From Maricaulis maris (GTDB taxonomy: Bacteria; Pseudomonadota; Alphaproteobacteria; Caulobacterales; Maricaulaceae), in contig NZ_RBIM01000003.1 in the NCBI RefSeq assembly GCF_003634045.1, positions 474,640-538,639 of the forward strand: a DNA stretch of 64,000 bases. Direction: 5' to 3'. The notes beneath the pieces were generated by a model, which was not told the DNA's origin, did not search any database, and saw only the letters and a list, made by a program, of their open reading frames with translations. Shown one piece after another: positions 1 to 8,516 of this stretch. The translations under genes and the position numbers were made by a program. The number at the start of each line of letters is the position of its first letter. The stretch's first letter is position 1.

Positions 1-1194
1 CAGGACGCGCGGCTGAAGCTGACGGATCCATTCGGGCCGGGCACAAGCAACCTTACCGGCGGCATGCTTGCTTGGTACCAAGGTTCTATTCGCGGACGGC
101 GCGACGCTGCCCTTCGGGCTATTGCCGACGCCTTTCGCGACATCGCGGCCAATCGCAATGCAGGCGGTGTTTTTTTGGATCGTGACCTCCAGCAGGTCCA
201 GATTGATCTCGCGCAGACCAAACGGGATTTGAAGCGCAGTCAACAGGACCAGCACTCGACCTTGCATAAGGCGTTGGCCGACATGGAGGCAATGGAACGC
301 AGGCTAGAGCGCGAGTTCAACGAGCTTCGGGACAAGGAAAACAATCGGCCGCCTCGGATTTTGAACTGGGCTTTGTATGGCACTGTCCTGCTGGCAATCA
401 GCATCTCCGAGATGATGCTCAACTTTGAAACTTTCAATTCGCTGAATTTCTTCACACCCTTTATCGCATCAGCATTCGCACTCCTGATCGGCGCCGGTCT
501 GGCCTTTGCCGCTCACTTGCATGGCACCTTGTTCAAACAGCTCGAATACTACACGGGCGTGAAGGAACGGGACAGTAAGCGTTGGGCGGCGTGGCAGGTT
601 TTTGGTCTCGGCACCCTCGCCCTGACGACTGTGCTAACGGCGGTTGGATATGCTCGCTCGCAGTATCTCGCCGACTATCTGACGACCAGGGAAATGCTGG
701 GTGGCGGCGGCGATACTGACGCATTCTGGGTGATCGGCGGCTCGTTGCTGGGCAATGTCATCGTCTGGATTGTTGGCGTGATCTTCGCCTACATCCTGCA
801 CGATCGAAATCCCGACTATCCCGAAAAAGCCGTCGAACTGAACAGGGCAACCACCAAACGCCGCCGGCTCGAAGCGCGGCTAGAAGGGCCGGTCCGGCGC
901 GAAATCGAGCGCGCAGAAGCGGCCGCTGCCGACGCATCAGAGAAACTCAAGGCCGCTGACCGGGCCCAGCGAGGCGCGAAAGGCTATCGCGAAGCGCAAG
1001 CTTATTTGGGGCGCCTCATATCGCAGGATGGCCGGGTCATTGCGGCTCTCTCAGCTTACCGTACACAGCTGCGTTCGCAGAATAAAATAGACGGCGCGCA
1101 GGTGCTGATCCCTGCCGCAGGCAAATCGGACGAATACGATACGGCACCTCTGTCCGACTACGGACACTATGACCTGGAGCTGAAGCTCGTATGA
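1..1194 (+). CDS. Coiled-coil membrane protein, 5' end outside window
   Basis: The frame is open from the first base, so the gene probably begins upstream. The first in-window ATG is at 64 (376 residues). From that Met, residues about 40-90 are charged and heptad-like (coiled coil). About four hydrophobic helices follow between residues 100 and 245, the last around IVWIVGVIFAYIL. A second Arg/Glu/Ala-rich coiled coil covers about 265-320. I recognise no family; the plan suggests an inner-membrane protein with cytoplasmic coiled coils at both ends. Its stop overlaps the next start (ATGA), so it heads or continues a translationally coupled four-gene unit. Base composition looks less GC-rich than the genes after 4.2 kb, which hints at transfer. 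Confidence 0.7.
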   Translation, partial: QDARLKLTDPFGPGTSNLTGGMLAWYQGSIRGRRDAALRAIADAFRDIAANRNAGGVFLDRDLQQVQIDLAQTKRDLKRSQQDQHSTLHKALADMEAMERRLEREFNELRDKENNRPPRILNWALYGTVLLAISISEMMLNFETFNSLNFFTPFIASAFALLIGAGLAFAAHLHGTLFKQLEYYTGVKERDSKRWAAWQVFGLGTLALTTVLTAVGYARSQYLADYLTTREMLGGGGDTDAFWVIGGSLLGNVIVWIVGVIFAYILHDRNPDYPEKAVELNRATTKRRRLEARLEGPVRREIERAEAAAADASEKLKAADRAQRGAKGYREAQAYLGRLISQDGRVIAALSAYRTQLRSQNKIDGAQVLIPAAGKSDEYDTAPLSDYGHYDLELKLV

Positions 1195-2438
1195 TTCTGC
1201 TCGCGCTACTCACCGCCCTCACGGCATCCCCGATTTCCGAAGAAGCCTACTGCAATGTCGACGCTGTCGATCGCGCACTTCGGCAAACCGCAATCGTTTT
1301 GGATGAACATCATATTGTCCATGAGCAACCAGGACGGCCGAACGAGGCCAACCTGCCTTGGCGCCAGGCCATTGGAAACCTGCTGAACCTTGACGACCCG
1401 TCGATTGAATCGCGCTTCGCCCCGCGTGAACGTGTCACAATCTTCATCGCTCACCGGGACGGTTCAGGGATGAGTCGTGTCTTCTCAGGCTGCCTGCCAT
1501 TTTATTCAACGGCCGAGCAGCTAACAATCAGCGAGAACGCCGGTGCACGAAACTCGCTGAACCGCTATCTGGGCATCGGTCCAATTGCGCAGGCACAGAA
1601 TTACTATTCCCGCCATTTCAGGACGGGACTGGCCGCGGCAATGGCGCAGGCCGCACAAATTGGCACCCCGGAACCCGACAGCGTCGGAATCCAAACCGCG
1701 CTCGCTGAAAGTACACTGATTGCGTCACTGGGGCGCAGCCCGTTCCTGACGCTCAGCCAGGGCACGCCGCGTATAATCCTGTATTCGGATTTGGCACGCT
1801 TTCGATATCCTGGAGGCACTGTTTCCGAGGCAAAACAACAAGCTCGCGAGGCGGCCGAACAGATCGGTTTGGACCTTCAACGCTCTGAACTATATGTCAT
1901 CGGCCTTGGGACAGGCCGGAACGGCGACGTGGCACAGGAAGCAGCAATAAGCTTTTTCCTGACATCGCAAGCGAACCTGGTCGGCCTATCCAGTGCGCAA
2001 GGTCTACCACAATTTCTTCTGCCGCCGGCGCGGGTCACCTTCTATCAAGGGCGAATCCGCTACCCCAACGGGGAGTATCCGGCCCGAATGCGCCTATCGG
2101 TCGATAGAAACGGTGATTCAGTGAACTCCTGGATCGCCGTCCAGACCGATTTGGCCCGATACACACCTTTTTCCGGTGTGCTCGCATGCCGGCCAGACAA
2201 TGATCAATCCTGCGAGTTCATAGGTGATCGAGTCTTCGCTCAAATATGGTCCGACAATCCAGATACCAATCCGGAATTCCCCGAATGGATGCCGTTCTCG
2301 GGCCTTCGCGAAATGGAGTTCTTCATTGAAGGCGACCAGCTGAGCGGCCGGGCCTACGACAGCTCCGTGACCATAACGGGCCTGGAAGACAACGCCCTCC
2401 ACTTCGAGATGGTCCGGATGGCTACCGGGTCGTTTTGA
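1191..2438 (+). CDS. Exported protein with von Willebrand A-like fold (tentative)
   Basis: The 415-residue product has a short hydrophobic N-terminus (MILLALLTALTA), probably a signal peptide. Around residues 160-270 the pattern resembles a vWA Rossmann fold: a helix (ALAESTLIASL), a strand ending in Asp (RIILYSDL), then a strand and turn (LYVIGLGTG). A possible degenerate metal-site loop (DGSGMS) lies near residue 90, but no clean DxSxS MIDAS motif is visible. The C-terminal third is beta-rich and unrecognised. The ATG overlaps the upstream stop by four bases, and the stop overlaps the downstream start. A periplasmic scaffold or interaction role is inference from the fold hint and the OmpA-like neighbour. 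Confidence 0.65.
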   Translation: MILLALLTALTASPISEEAYCNVDAVDRALRQTAIVLDEHHIVHEQPGRPNEANLPWRQAIGNLLNLDDPSIESRFAPRERVTIFIAHRDGSGMSRVFSGCLPFYSTAEQLTISENAGARNSLNRYLGIGPIAQAQNYYSRHFRTGLAAAMAQAAQIGTPEPDSVGIQTALAESTLIASLGRSPFLTLSQGTPRIILYSDLARFRYPGGTVSEAKQQAREAAEQIGLDLQRSELYVIGLGTGRNGDVAQEAAISFFLTSQANLVGLSSAQGLPQFLLPPARVTFYQGRIRYPNGEYPARMRLSVDRNGDSVNSWIAVQTDLARYTPFSGVLACRPDNDQSCEFIGDRVFAQIWSDNPDTNPEFPEWMPFSGLREMEFFIEGDQLSGRAYDSSVTITGLEDNALHFEMVRMATGSF

Positions 2439-3346
2439 TGCGCAAACTGCTTCTGTCTGCACTTGGTTGTCTTTCTGTCGTCGCAGGAGCGCATGCCCAG
2501 CCACCGAAAGGTGTTCCGGTGTTGCAGCCCTGGGAGACTGCAATCATCGAGCACAATGACCGGCGGGACAGAATTCAGCGCCTCTCCGAACGTTATGGGG
2601 ATCAGCTAATCCGCTATGAAGAATACCTTGTTGAGCGCCTTGAACACGACCTGCCTGATTTCCCGGCCGACATTCCTGTCTTGCAGGTGATTTTCGATCA
2701 ACAGATTTTCTTCGAGTTCGACCAAACCGTAATCAGGCCAGAGGCGGAAGATGTCATTCAGGTGATCTCTGAAAGTCTGCAGCACGAGCCTCCAGACGTT
2801 GTGCTTTTCATCGCCGGCCACACCGATGCTTTCGGCACACAAGCCTACAACTATGATCTTGGCGTAAGGCGCGCCGACGCCGTGGCAACAGAGCTCGCCA
2901 GGCGAGGCGTGTATCAAGGCGAAATCTATCGCGTCTCATTCGGCGAATCCGTCCCTGTTGCCAGCAATTCCACGGCGGACGGGCGTGCATTGAACCGGCG
3001 GGTGGAATTTCTATTCGGGTCAAAACGGGAAGCACTGGCAATCTGGCTGGAAGCACAGGAAATCGCGCCATGTTCAGATACCGACCTGGGCGGAATTGCC
3101 GATTGCCGCGAGCAGGTGGTTTTCTCTGTTGAACCGGTGTCGGTGAGGTTCCCCTCACAGCGGCAAACGCAATTATCCACTGCATCCCATAATTTAAGTC
3201 CCGGCGTGGATGACAGATCTCTGACGCTGAATGATCACACCACGGAACAGCTTATCGCGCCGTCCACCGCGACTGTGGACATTGCGCCGGTAGCCTTCCA
3301 GGTGGACCTCAGTCGGCCGCGACGCGTTGTTCGAGTTACGCATTGA
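2438..3346 (+). CDS. OmpA-family peptidoglycan-binding protein
   Basis: The product is about 302 residues. A clear signal peptide (MRKLLLSALGCLSVVAGAHA) is followed by an N-terminal region of about 70 residues. The OmpA C-terminal domain spans about residues 85-190: FFEFDQTVIRPEA, then IAGHTDAFGTQ, YDLGVRRADAV and ALNRRVEF. The Asp and Arg that bind diaminopimelate in this family are present in the YDLGVRRA stretch. A tail of about 105 residues follows with two Cys and no clear domain. The ATG at 2438 shares one base with the upstream TGA; a TTG at 2435 is the alternative. It probably anchors the cluster's complex to the cell wall. Confidence 0.85.
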   Translation: MRKLLLSALGCLSVVAGAHAQPPKGVPVLQPWETAIIEHNDRRDRIQRLSERYGDQLIRYEEYLVERLEHDLPDFPADIPVLQVIFDQQIFFEFDQTVIRPEAEDVIQVISESLQHEPPDVVLFIAGHTDAFGTQAYNYDLGVRRADAVATELARRGVYQGEIYRVSFGESVPVASNSTADGRALNRRVEFLFGSKREALAIWLEAQEIAPCSDTDLGGIADCREQVVFSVEPVSVRFPSQRQTQLSTASHNLSPGVDDRSLTLNDHTTEQLIAPSTATVDIAPVAFQVDLSRPRRVVRVTH

Positions 3347-4212
3347 CCGGCATTGGCTTTTCTGGCCTTGCGGCAGGAGCCATGGCAATAATTGGCATTG
3401 CAATCGCCAGCCCGTTCGCCTGGCTGTTGCGGACCGATGACCCACCCGTCTCCGATCCAACGCCGCTCATTGATGCTTGCCGAGCACTCTTCCCGAATGC
3501 CACTCGCAATCCCTCCGCACCCGGCGGGCTAGAATTGGTTCAGGCAGGCGGTGATCGCGGCCTTTGTGTCTATGGCTCAATAGAAACTCTCTCCAACCTC
3601 GATGCCGCCCTGATCCGCTCCAGAAGATTTAGTTCAATCATTCTGAGATCTTCCGGCGGCCCCGTCCGACCTTGGCTATTTTTTGCGGAAAGCCTTCCTC
3701 GTCGCCCCCGAACGATCATTGTCGACGGGTTATGTGCCTCAAGTTGCGCCAACTATCTTTTCCCGGCCGGGCGCGAGAAAATCGTTACTGAGGGCAGTCT
3801 TGTCGTGTGGCATGGCGGCCCCATCAATGATGTGACAGCATTTGAAAGAATCCTGGGCGACCTTGCGGACGAGGATAGGCAGGCTGCAAGGTTGGACTTT
3901 CTGGAAATCGGTGAGCGATCTGAACAGCTCTACCGTTTCTGGGGCGTCAATCGCCACCTGCTGTCCGATACGTTTGGCCAAGCTCCAAGTTACGACGACA
4001 TCTTGGCTGCAACAAACCACTCCGCTTCCCAAGTCGTTGGGTATGCTATTCCGCCGGACGTCTTGACCGCTTGTTACCAGATAGACGGGCTGGAACGCAT
4101 GTGGCACCCGGGTGACTCAACCGAAGTCGTGGCGGCCGGATCCGGTCTCTTTGAACGGTCCTGGCTGGCCCGCCTTCCGGCAGGACTCGCCGACCGGGAT
4201 TGCGCCCACTAG
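3343..4212 (+). CDS. ClpP/SppA-like periplasmic protein (COG3904-type)
   Basis: The 289-residue product starts at a TTG overlapping the previous stop (TTGA); an ATG at 3382 is possible. An N-terminal membrane helix (residues 8-27) is a signal peptide or anchor. The region about 115-150 reads TIIVDGLCASSCANYLFPAG and then VVWHGGP. This matches the small-residue/Ser-Cys-Ala loop and downstream His of crotonase/ClpP-fold periplasmic proteins common in Alphaproteobacteria, the first Ser region being the likely nucleophile. A proteolytic activity is not proven. It is the last gene of the coupled cluster and is followed only 14 bases later by the convergent argS stop. Confidence 0.7.
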   Translation: MTGIGFSGLAAGAMAIIGIAIASPFAWLLRTDDPPVSDPTPLIDACRALFPNATRNPSAPGGLELVQAGGDRGLCVYGSIETLSNLDAALIRSRRFSSIILRSSGGPVRPWLFFAESLPRRPRTIIVDGLCASSCANYLFPAGREKIVTEGSLVVWHGGPINDVTAFERILGDLADEDRQAARLDFLEIGERSEQLYRFWGVNRHLLSDTFGQAPSYDDILAATNHSASQVVGYAIPPDVLTACYQIDGLERMWHPGDSTEVVAAGSGLFERSWLARLPAGLADRDCAH

Positions 4213-4226
4213 AAGAGACGCGCTAC

Positions 4227-5993
4227 CTACATCCGCTCCGGCGCCTCGAGTCCCACCAGGTGCAAACACAGCTCGAGCTGTTTCAGTGTCGCTTGCGCCA
4301 ACGCCAGGCGGGAGGCCTTCACGGCGTCGTCTTCGGCGACCAGGACCGGGCAGGCGGCGTAGAATTTCGAGAAGGCCTGGGCCAGGGTGAAGGCATGGTC
4401 ACAGATGGCGTTGGGCGCTCGGTTTTCGATCGCCTGGTCGAGGGCGGCACCAAAGGCGTCGAGCGCCAGCAGGAGATCGCGCTCTTCCTGGGCGTCAATC
4501 GCGATCCTGCCCGGCTTCACGCCGGCCTCTTCAGCCCGGCGCATCAGGGATTTCACGCGCACGGCGGCGTAGAGAAGGTAGGGGCCGGTCTTGCCTTCGA
4601 AACTGGTGAAGCGGTCGAGATCGAAGACGTAATTCGTGGTCCGGTAATTCTGCAGATCGGCAAACTTGATCGCCGCCAGTCCGACCATCCGGGCGACCCG
4701 ATCATGCTCTTCGGCGCCGACATCGGCAGCAAGACCCGCCTCCTTGAGGCGTTCATCGGCGCGTTCGATGGCGCTGGAAATCAGGTCGGCGAGACGGAAG
4801 GTGCCGCCATCGCGGGTCCGCAAGCGCTTGCCGTCGGTGCCGTTGACGGTACCGAATTTCACATGCTCCAGTGCGCCTTCGGCGGCCAGACCGGCTTTTT
4901 CAGCGGCGCGGAAAACCTGCTCGAAATGGTCAGATTGGGCCAAATCGACGACATAGAGGGTCAGGTCCGGACCGACCGATTGCTTGCGGTCGAGAATGGT
5001 TGCCAGATCGGTGGTTCCATAAAGCGATGCACCACCGGATGTGACGAGGATGAGCGGCGCCAGCTCCTTCTTGTCACCGTCGCGGGCGACACGGACAACC
5101 CAGGCGCCCTCGCTCTGTTCGGCCACGCCGCGGGCCTTGAAATCCTCGACCAGGCCGGGGATCAGGGGATCGACATCGCTCTCGCCCTTCCACAGGTCGA
5201 AATGCACACCCAGCGCCCCGAAATCGCACTTCAGGGCGGCAACAGAGACCTCGATGAAATGACGCAGCAAGGCGCGGTAACCGGCCCGACCGGCCTGCAG
5301 TTCGGCGGTCGCGGTGCGGGAGATTTCCAGCCGCGCCGGATCGGCCTTGGCAGCAGCGGAGGCCTGGGGGTAAAGGCGCGCCAGGTCCTCGATATTGACC
5401 GGTGGCTCTGACGGGTAGTTACCCGCATGATCGGCGTCGAAATAGACCAGGTCCGGCTGTTCCTGGCGCAGCTCGGTGATCAGATGACCCATCTGCAGGC
5501 CCCAATCGCCGAGATGGATGTCGGACACGACCTTGTCACCGCGGAAGCGGAACAGACGTTGCAGGCTGTCACCGAGCACCGAGGACCGCAGATGGCCGAC
5601 ATGCATCGGCTTGGCGACATTGGGGCCACCGAAATCGATCATCACCGTCTTGGGCGCATCAGTCAGCGGCGCGCCGGCGCGCTCATCGGCAGCGATCTCG
5701 GCGGCGCGCTCACCGTAGAGATGATCGGCGGGACGCAAATTGATGAAGCCGGGGCCGGCAATCTCGGCAGCGCCGATCTGCGGGATGCCGTGCAGCGCCT
5801 CGATCAGCTTGGTGGCCAGTTCGCGCGGATTGGTCTTCGCCTGCTTGGCCGCCGGCATGGCGCCATTGCACTGGAAAGGAAAGACTTCCGGGTTCTGCTT
5901 GGACGGCGTCACACGGCCCAGCTCACGCGGAAGCTCGAGGGAAGCAAACGCGTCGCCCAGCACGCTGCTGAGCTGATCGGCAATAGACGGCAT
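4227..5993 (-). CDS. argS: Arginyl-tRNA synthetase
   Basis: A class I aminoacyl-tRNA synthetase that charges tRNA-Arg in the cytoplasm. The 588-residue product has the usual length. It contains the N-terminal Add domain (about 5-95), the catalytic signature GGPNVAKPMHVGHLRS with the HIGH-type motif HVGH at 131-134, and a C-terminal DALR anticodon-binding domain ending LVGLEAPERM. The family often lacks a canonical KMSKS; here GTVNGTDGKRLRTRDGG occupies that region. I chose the ATG at 5993, four bases after the upstream lipoprotein stop. A longer frame reaches 6059 but runs into that gene. It is probably co-transcribed with the lipoprotein gene. Confidence 0.97.
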   Translation of the reverse strand: MPSIADQLSSVLGDAFASLELPRELGRVTPSKQNPEVFPFQCNGAMPAAKQAKTNPRELATKLIEALHGIPQIGAAEIAGPGFINLRPADHLYGERAAEIAADERAGAPLTDAPKTVMIDFGGPNVAKPMHVGHLRSSVLGDSLQRLFRFRGDKVVSDIHLGDWGLQMGHLITELRQEQPDLVYFDADHAGNYPSEPPVNIEDLARLYPQASAAAKADPARLEISRTATAELQAGRAGYRALLRHFIEVSVAALKCDFGALGVHFDLWKGESDVDPLIPGLVEDFKARGVAEQSEGAWVVRVARDGDKKELAPLILVTSGGASLYGTTDLATILDRKQSVGPDLTLYVVDLAQSDHFEQVFRAAEKAGLAAEGALEHVKFGTVNGTDGKRLRTRDGGTFRLADLISSAIERADERLKEAGLAADVGAEEHDRVARMVGLAAIKFADLQNYRTTNYVFDLDRFTSFEGKTGPYLLYAAVRVKSLMRRAEEAGVKPGRIAIDAQEERDLLLALDAFGAALDQAIENRAPNAICDHAFTLAQAFSKFYAACPVLVAEDDAVKASRLALAQATLKQLELCLHLVGLEAPERM

Positions 5994-5997
5994 GAGT

Positions 5998-6576
5998 TTA
6001 GTCCTGGCCGGCTGCCACGCGGAAACGCTGGCCGGAGCGGTTGAATGCGAGTTGTTCATCGGTCAGCTCAAAGCCGACCAGGATCTCGAAATTGGTCCCC
6101 GACGTGCCCTCGTCGGCACGCGGGATGGAGATGGCATCAATGGTCTCGGTCAGGAATACCCGATCCTCATCCGCATCGAAACGGACCCGGATCGGGAAGA
6201 TTTCCTTTTCAATCACAGCCATGTCGCGGCGGGTAATGGCGACAAAAAACTCATAGGTGCGCTCGCGACCCTGGGCTGCGGGACCACGTCCAAAACCGAA
6301 GTCGATCTCCAGATTGGCCAGGATCGGTCGTTCCCCGTAATAGCTGCACAAGGAGCGCACCGCGAGCACTTCGCCGGTAAATCCGACATTCTCATATGCC
6401 ACTTCGCCATCACGCAGCTCGACGATACGATGGGCATCGTAAAGCGACAGGGCTGACGGGCACGGGCCGGCATTCGGTTCCGGGTCCGCCAGCACGTTCG
6501 TGACGCTCTGGCACGAGGACAGCAAGCCGGACATCGCGGCAATGAGGGCAAGAGAACGCGCGGATTTGAACGACAT
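5998..6576 (-). CDS. Putative lipoprotein of unknown function
   Basis: The 192-residue product begins with a lipoprotein signal ([22 protein letters not shown]); the Cys at residue 22 is the expected lipidation site. The mature part is beta-rich (for example [17 protein letters not shown] and [11 protein letters not shown]) with two further Cys residues. I recognise no characterised domain. It lies four bases upstream of argS on the same strand and is divergent from ispH across a 113-base promoter region. Similar small lipoproteins are common in Caulobacterales-type genomes, but a function cannot be assigned. Confidence 0.75.
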   Translation of the reverse strand: MSFKSARSLALIAAMSGLLSSCQSVTNVLADPEPNAGPCPSALSLYDAHRIVELRDGEVAYENVGFTGEVLAVRSLCSYYGERPILANLEIDFGFGRGPAAQGRERTYEFFVAITRRDMAVIEKEIFPIRVRFDADEDRVFLTETIDAISIPRADEGTSGTNFEILVGFELTDEQLAFNRSGQRFRVAAGQD

Positions 6577-6689
6577 TATGTACTACCTGTCCTGGAAACA
6601 GACCCGGCCGCTGGCTTGGACCCGGGCACTTTGTTAGGACGGTCATACGATGGAGATGCCGCTTCCGCAACGCCATCGCTGAAGGAGAG

Positions 6690-7646
6690 ATGAGCGTGAC
6701 CGCGACACCCCGCCCCCCGCTGACCATATTGCGTGCTGCTCCGCGCGGCTTCTGCGCCGGTGTCGACCGGGCAATCCAGATCGTCGAGCGCGCGATCGAA
6801 CGCTTCGGCGCGCCGGTCTATGTCCGCCACGAGATCGTTCACAACCGCCATGTCGTCGAACGGCTGGAGGCCTTGGGCGCCGTTTTCGTGGAAGAGCTGG
6901 ATGAATGCCCGACCGACCGCCCGGTCGTCTTCTCGGCCCATGGCGTGCCCAAGACCGTGCCGGCCGAAGCGGAACGTCGCGAAATGATCTATGTCGACGC
7001 CACCTGCCCGCTGGTCTCCAAGGTCCATGTTGAAGCCCAACGCCATTTTGCCAATGGGGATGAAATCATCCTGATCGGCCATGCCGGTCACCCGGAAGTG
7101 GTCGGCACGATGGGTCAATTGCCCGATGGCGCCATCAGCCTGGTCGAGACCGTCGAAGATGCCGGCCGTTTCGAGCCGAAGGACCCGGCGCGGATCGCCT
7201 TTGTCACCCAGACCACGCTATCGGTCGACGACACCTCGGCCATTGTCGAGGCGCTGCACGCGCGCTTTCCCGACATGAAGGCGCCGCACAAGGAAGACAT
7301 CTGTTACGCCACCACCAATCGTCAGGCTGCGGTCAAGGCGATGGCGCCGCGCAGCGACATTGTCTTCGTGATCGGATCGCCCAATTCCTCGAACTCGGTC
7401 CGCCTTGTCGAAGTCGCCCAGCGTGCCGGCGCCCGTCGGGCGGCCCTGGTTTCATGCGCCGCCGATGTCGATTGGGACAGTCTCGGCGCCATCCGCACCG
7501 TCGGCATCACCGCCGGCGCCTCGGCACCGGAAGACCTCGTCGAAGGGCTGATCGAAGCCTTCAGAACGCGCTATGATATCAGCCTCGAAGACATCCGCGT
7601 CACCGATGAGGATGTTGTCTTCAAACTTCCCCGTGTCGTCGCCTGA
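6690..7646 (+). CDS. ispH: 4-hydroxy-3-methylbut-2-enyl diphosphate reductase (IspH/LytB)
   Basis: Catalyses the last step of the MEP pathway, reducing HMBPP to IPP and DMAPP with a [4Fe-4S] cluster. The 318-residue product has the three cluster cysteines at about 22 (RGFCAG), 106 (DATCPLVSK) and 205 ([10 protein letters not shown]), plus the substrate-binding histidines and the SSNSVRL motif. The start has a good AGGAGA ribosome site. It is followed 10 bases later by the DUF1801 gene and then rnhA, which looks like one operon. ispG, the preceding pathway enzyme, lies at 50.8-51.9 kb. Confidence 0.97.
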   Translation: MSVTATPRPPLTILRAAPRGFCAGVDRAIQIVERAIERFGAPVYVRHEIVHNRHVVERLEALGAVFVEELDECPTDRPVVFSAHGVPKTVPAEAERREMIYVDATCPLVSKVHVEAQRHFANGDEIILIGHAGHPEVVGTMGQLPDGAISLVETVEDAGRFEPKDPARIAFVTQTTLSVDDTSAIVEALHARFPDMKAPHKEDICYATTNRQAAVKAMAPRSDIVFVIGSPNSSNSVRLVEVAQRAGARRAALVSCAADVDWDSLGAIRTVGITAGASAPEDLVEGLIEAFRTRYDISLEDIRVTDEDVVFKLPRVVA

Positions 7647-7656
7647 GGAGGGCATC

Positions 7657-8076
7657 ATGGCCGAGAACAAGACCCAGCCGAGCGCGACATCAGCGTCTGA
7701 ATTCATTGCCAGCATCGAGAACCCGACCCGCCGCGCCGACGCCGAAACCATGCTGGCCATGATGCAACGGATAACCGGTTGGCAGCCGCGCATGTGGGGA
7801 CCGTCCATCATCGGTTTCGGTGAGTATCACTACAAATATGAAAGTGGACGCGAAGGCGATTTCATGCGCACGGGCTTTTCGCCGCGCAAAGCCAATCTCG
7901 TCCTCTACATCATGCCCGGCTATGCCGACTATTCCGACAAGCTCGCCCGCCTCGGCAAGCACAAGATCGGCAAATCATGCCTCTACATCAACAAGCTGGC
8001 CGATATCGACATGGCCGTCCTTGAAGAAATCATTGAGGCCGGTCTTGATGACATGGCGAGGAAATACCCGTTGTGA
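7657..8076 (+). CDS. DUF1801 domain protein (YdhG-like)
   Basis: The 139-residue protein fits DUF1801: residues about 15-130 hold the typical [33 protein letters not shown] and [19 protein letters not shown] stretches. The family has no established biochemical role. The chosen ATG at 7657 has GAGGAGGG just upstream; a longer open frame from 7573 lies inside ispH and is unlikely. Its stop overlaps the GTG start of rnhA by four bases, so the two are probably translationally coupled. Confidence 0.85.
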   Translation: MAENKTQPSATSASEFIASIENPTRRADAETMLAMMQRITGWQPRMWGPSIIGFGEYHYKYESGREGDFMRTGFSPRKANLVLYIMPGYADYSDKLARLGKHKIGKSCLYINKLADIDMAVLEEIIEAGLDDMARKYPL

Positions 8077-8516
8077 GCACCATCACCATCCACACGGACG
8101 GCGCCTGTTCCGGCAATCCCGGCCCCGGCGGCTGGGGGGCGATCCTGGAATGGAATGGCCACCGCAAGGAATTAAAGGGCGGCGAGGCCGACACCACCAA
8201 TAACCGCATGGAAATGATGGCGGCCATCCAGGCCCTGGAAGCGCTCAAGAAAGCGGACCGCTCGGTCATCCTGATCACCGACAGCGTCTATCTGCGCGAC
8301 GGCATCACAAAATGGATCCATGGCTGGAAAAAGCGGGGCTGGAAGACGGCCGACAAGAAGCCGGTCAAGAATGTCGATTTGTGGCAGCGGCTGGACGATC
8401 TCACCCGGTCGCACACGATCGACTGGCGCTGGGTGAAAGGCCATGCCGGAGATCCCGGCAATGAGCGCGCCGACGAACTCGCCCGCGAAGGCCTCGCCGA
8501 AGCGCGCGGGCGCTAG
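8073..8516 (+). CDS. rnhA: Ribonuclease HI
   Basis: Degrades the RNA strand of RNA-DNA hybrids during replication and R-loop removal. The 147-residue product has the type 1 RNase H core: [16 protein letters not shown] with the first catalytic Asp at 9, [13 protein letters not shown] with the Glu, LITDSVY with the second Asp, and the C-terminal [18 protein letters not shown] with the catalytic His and last Asp. The start is GTG in a GTGA overlap with the DUF1801 stop. Its 3' end overlaps the convergent histidine kinase gene by four bases. Confidence 0.96.
   Translation: MSTITIHTDGACSGNPGPGGWGAILEWNGHRKELKGGEADTTNNRMEMMAAIQALEALKKADRSVILITDSVYLRDGITKWIHGWKKRGWKTADKKPVKNVDLWQRLDDLTRSHTIDWRWVKGHAGDPGNERADELAREGLAEARGR

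Noticed and set aside
1-4212. Zorya-type (ZorA/ZorB) phage defence
   Set aside because: A coiled-coil membrane protein next to an OmpA domain recalls ZorA/ZorB. But the OmpA protein here has a cleavable signal peptide rather than a MotB-type N-terminal helix, the membrane protein shows no MotA/ExbB signature, and there are no nuclease or helicase genes.
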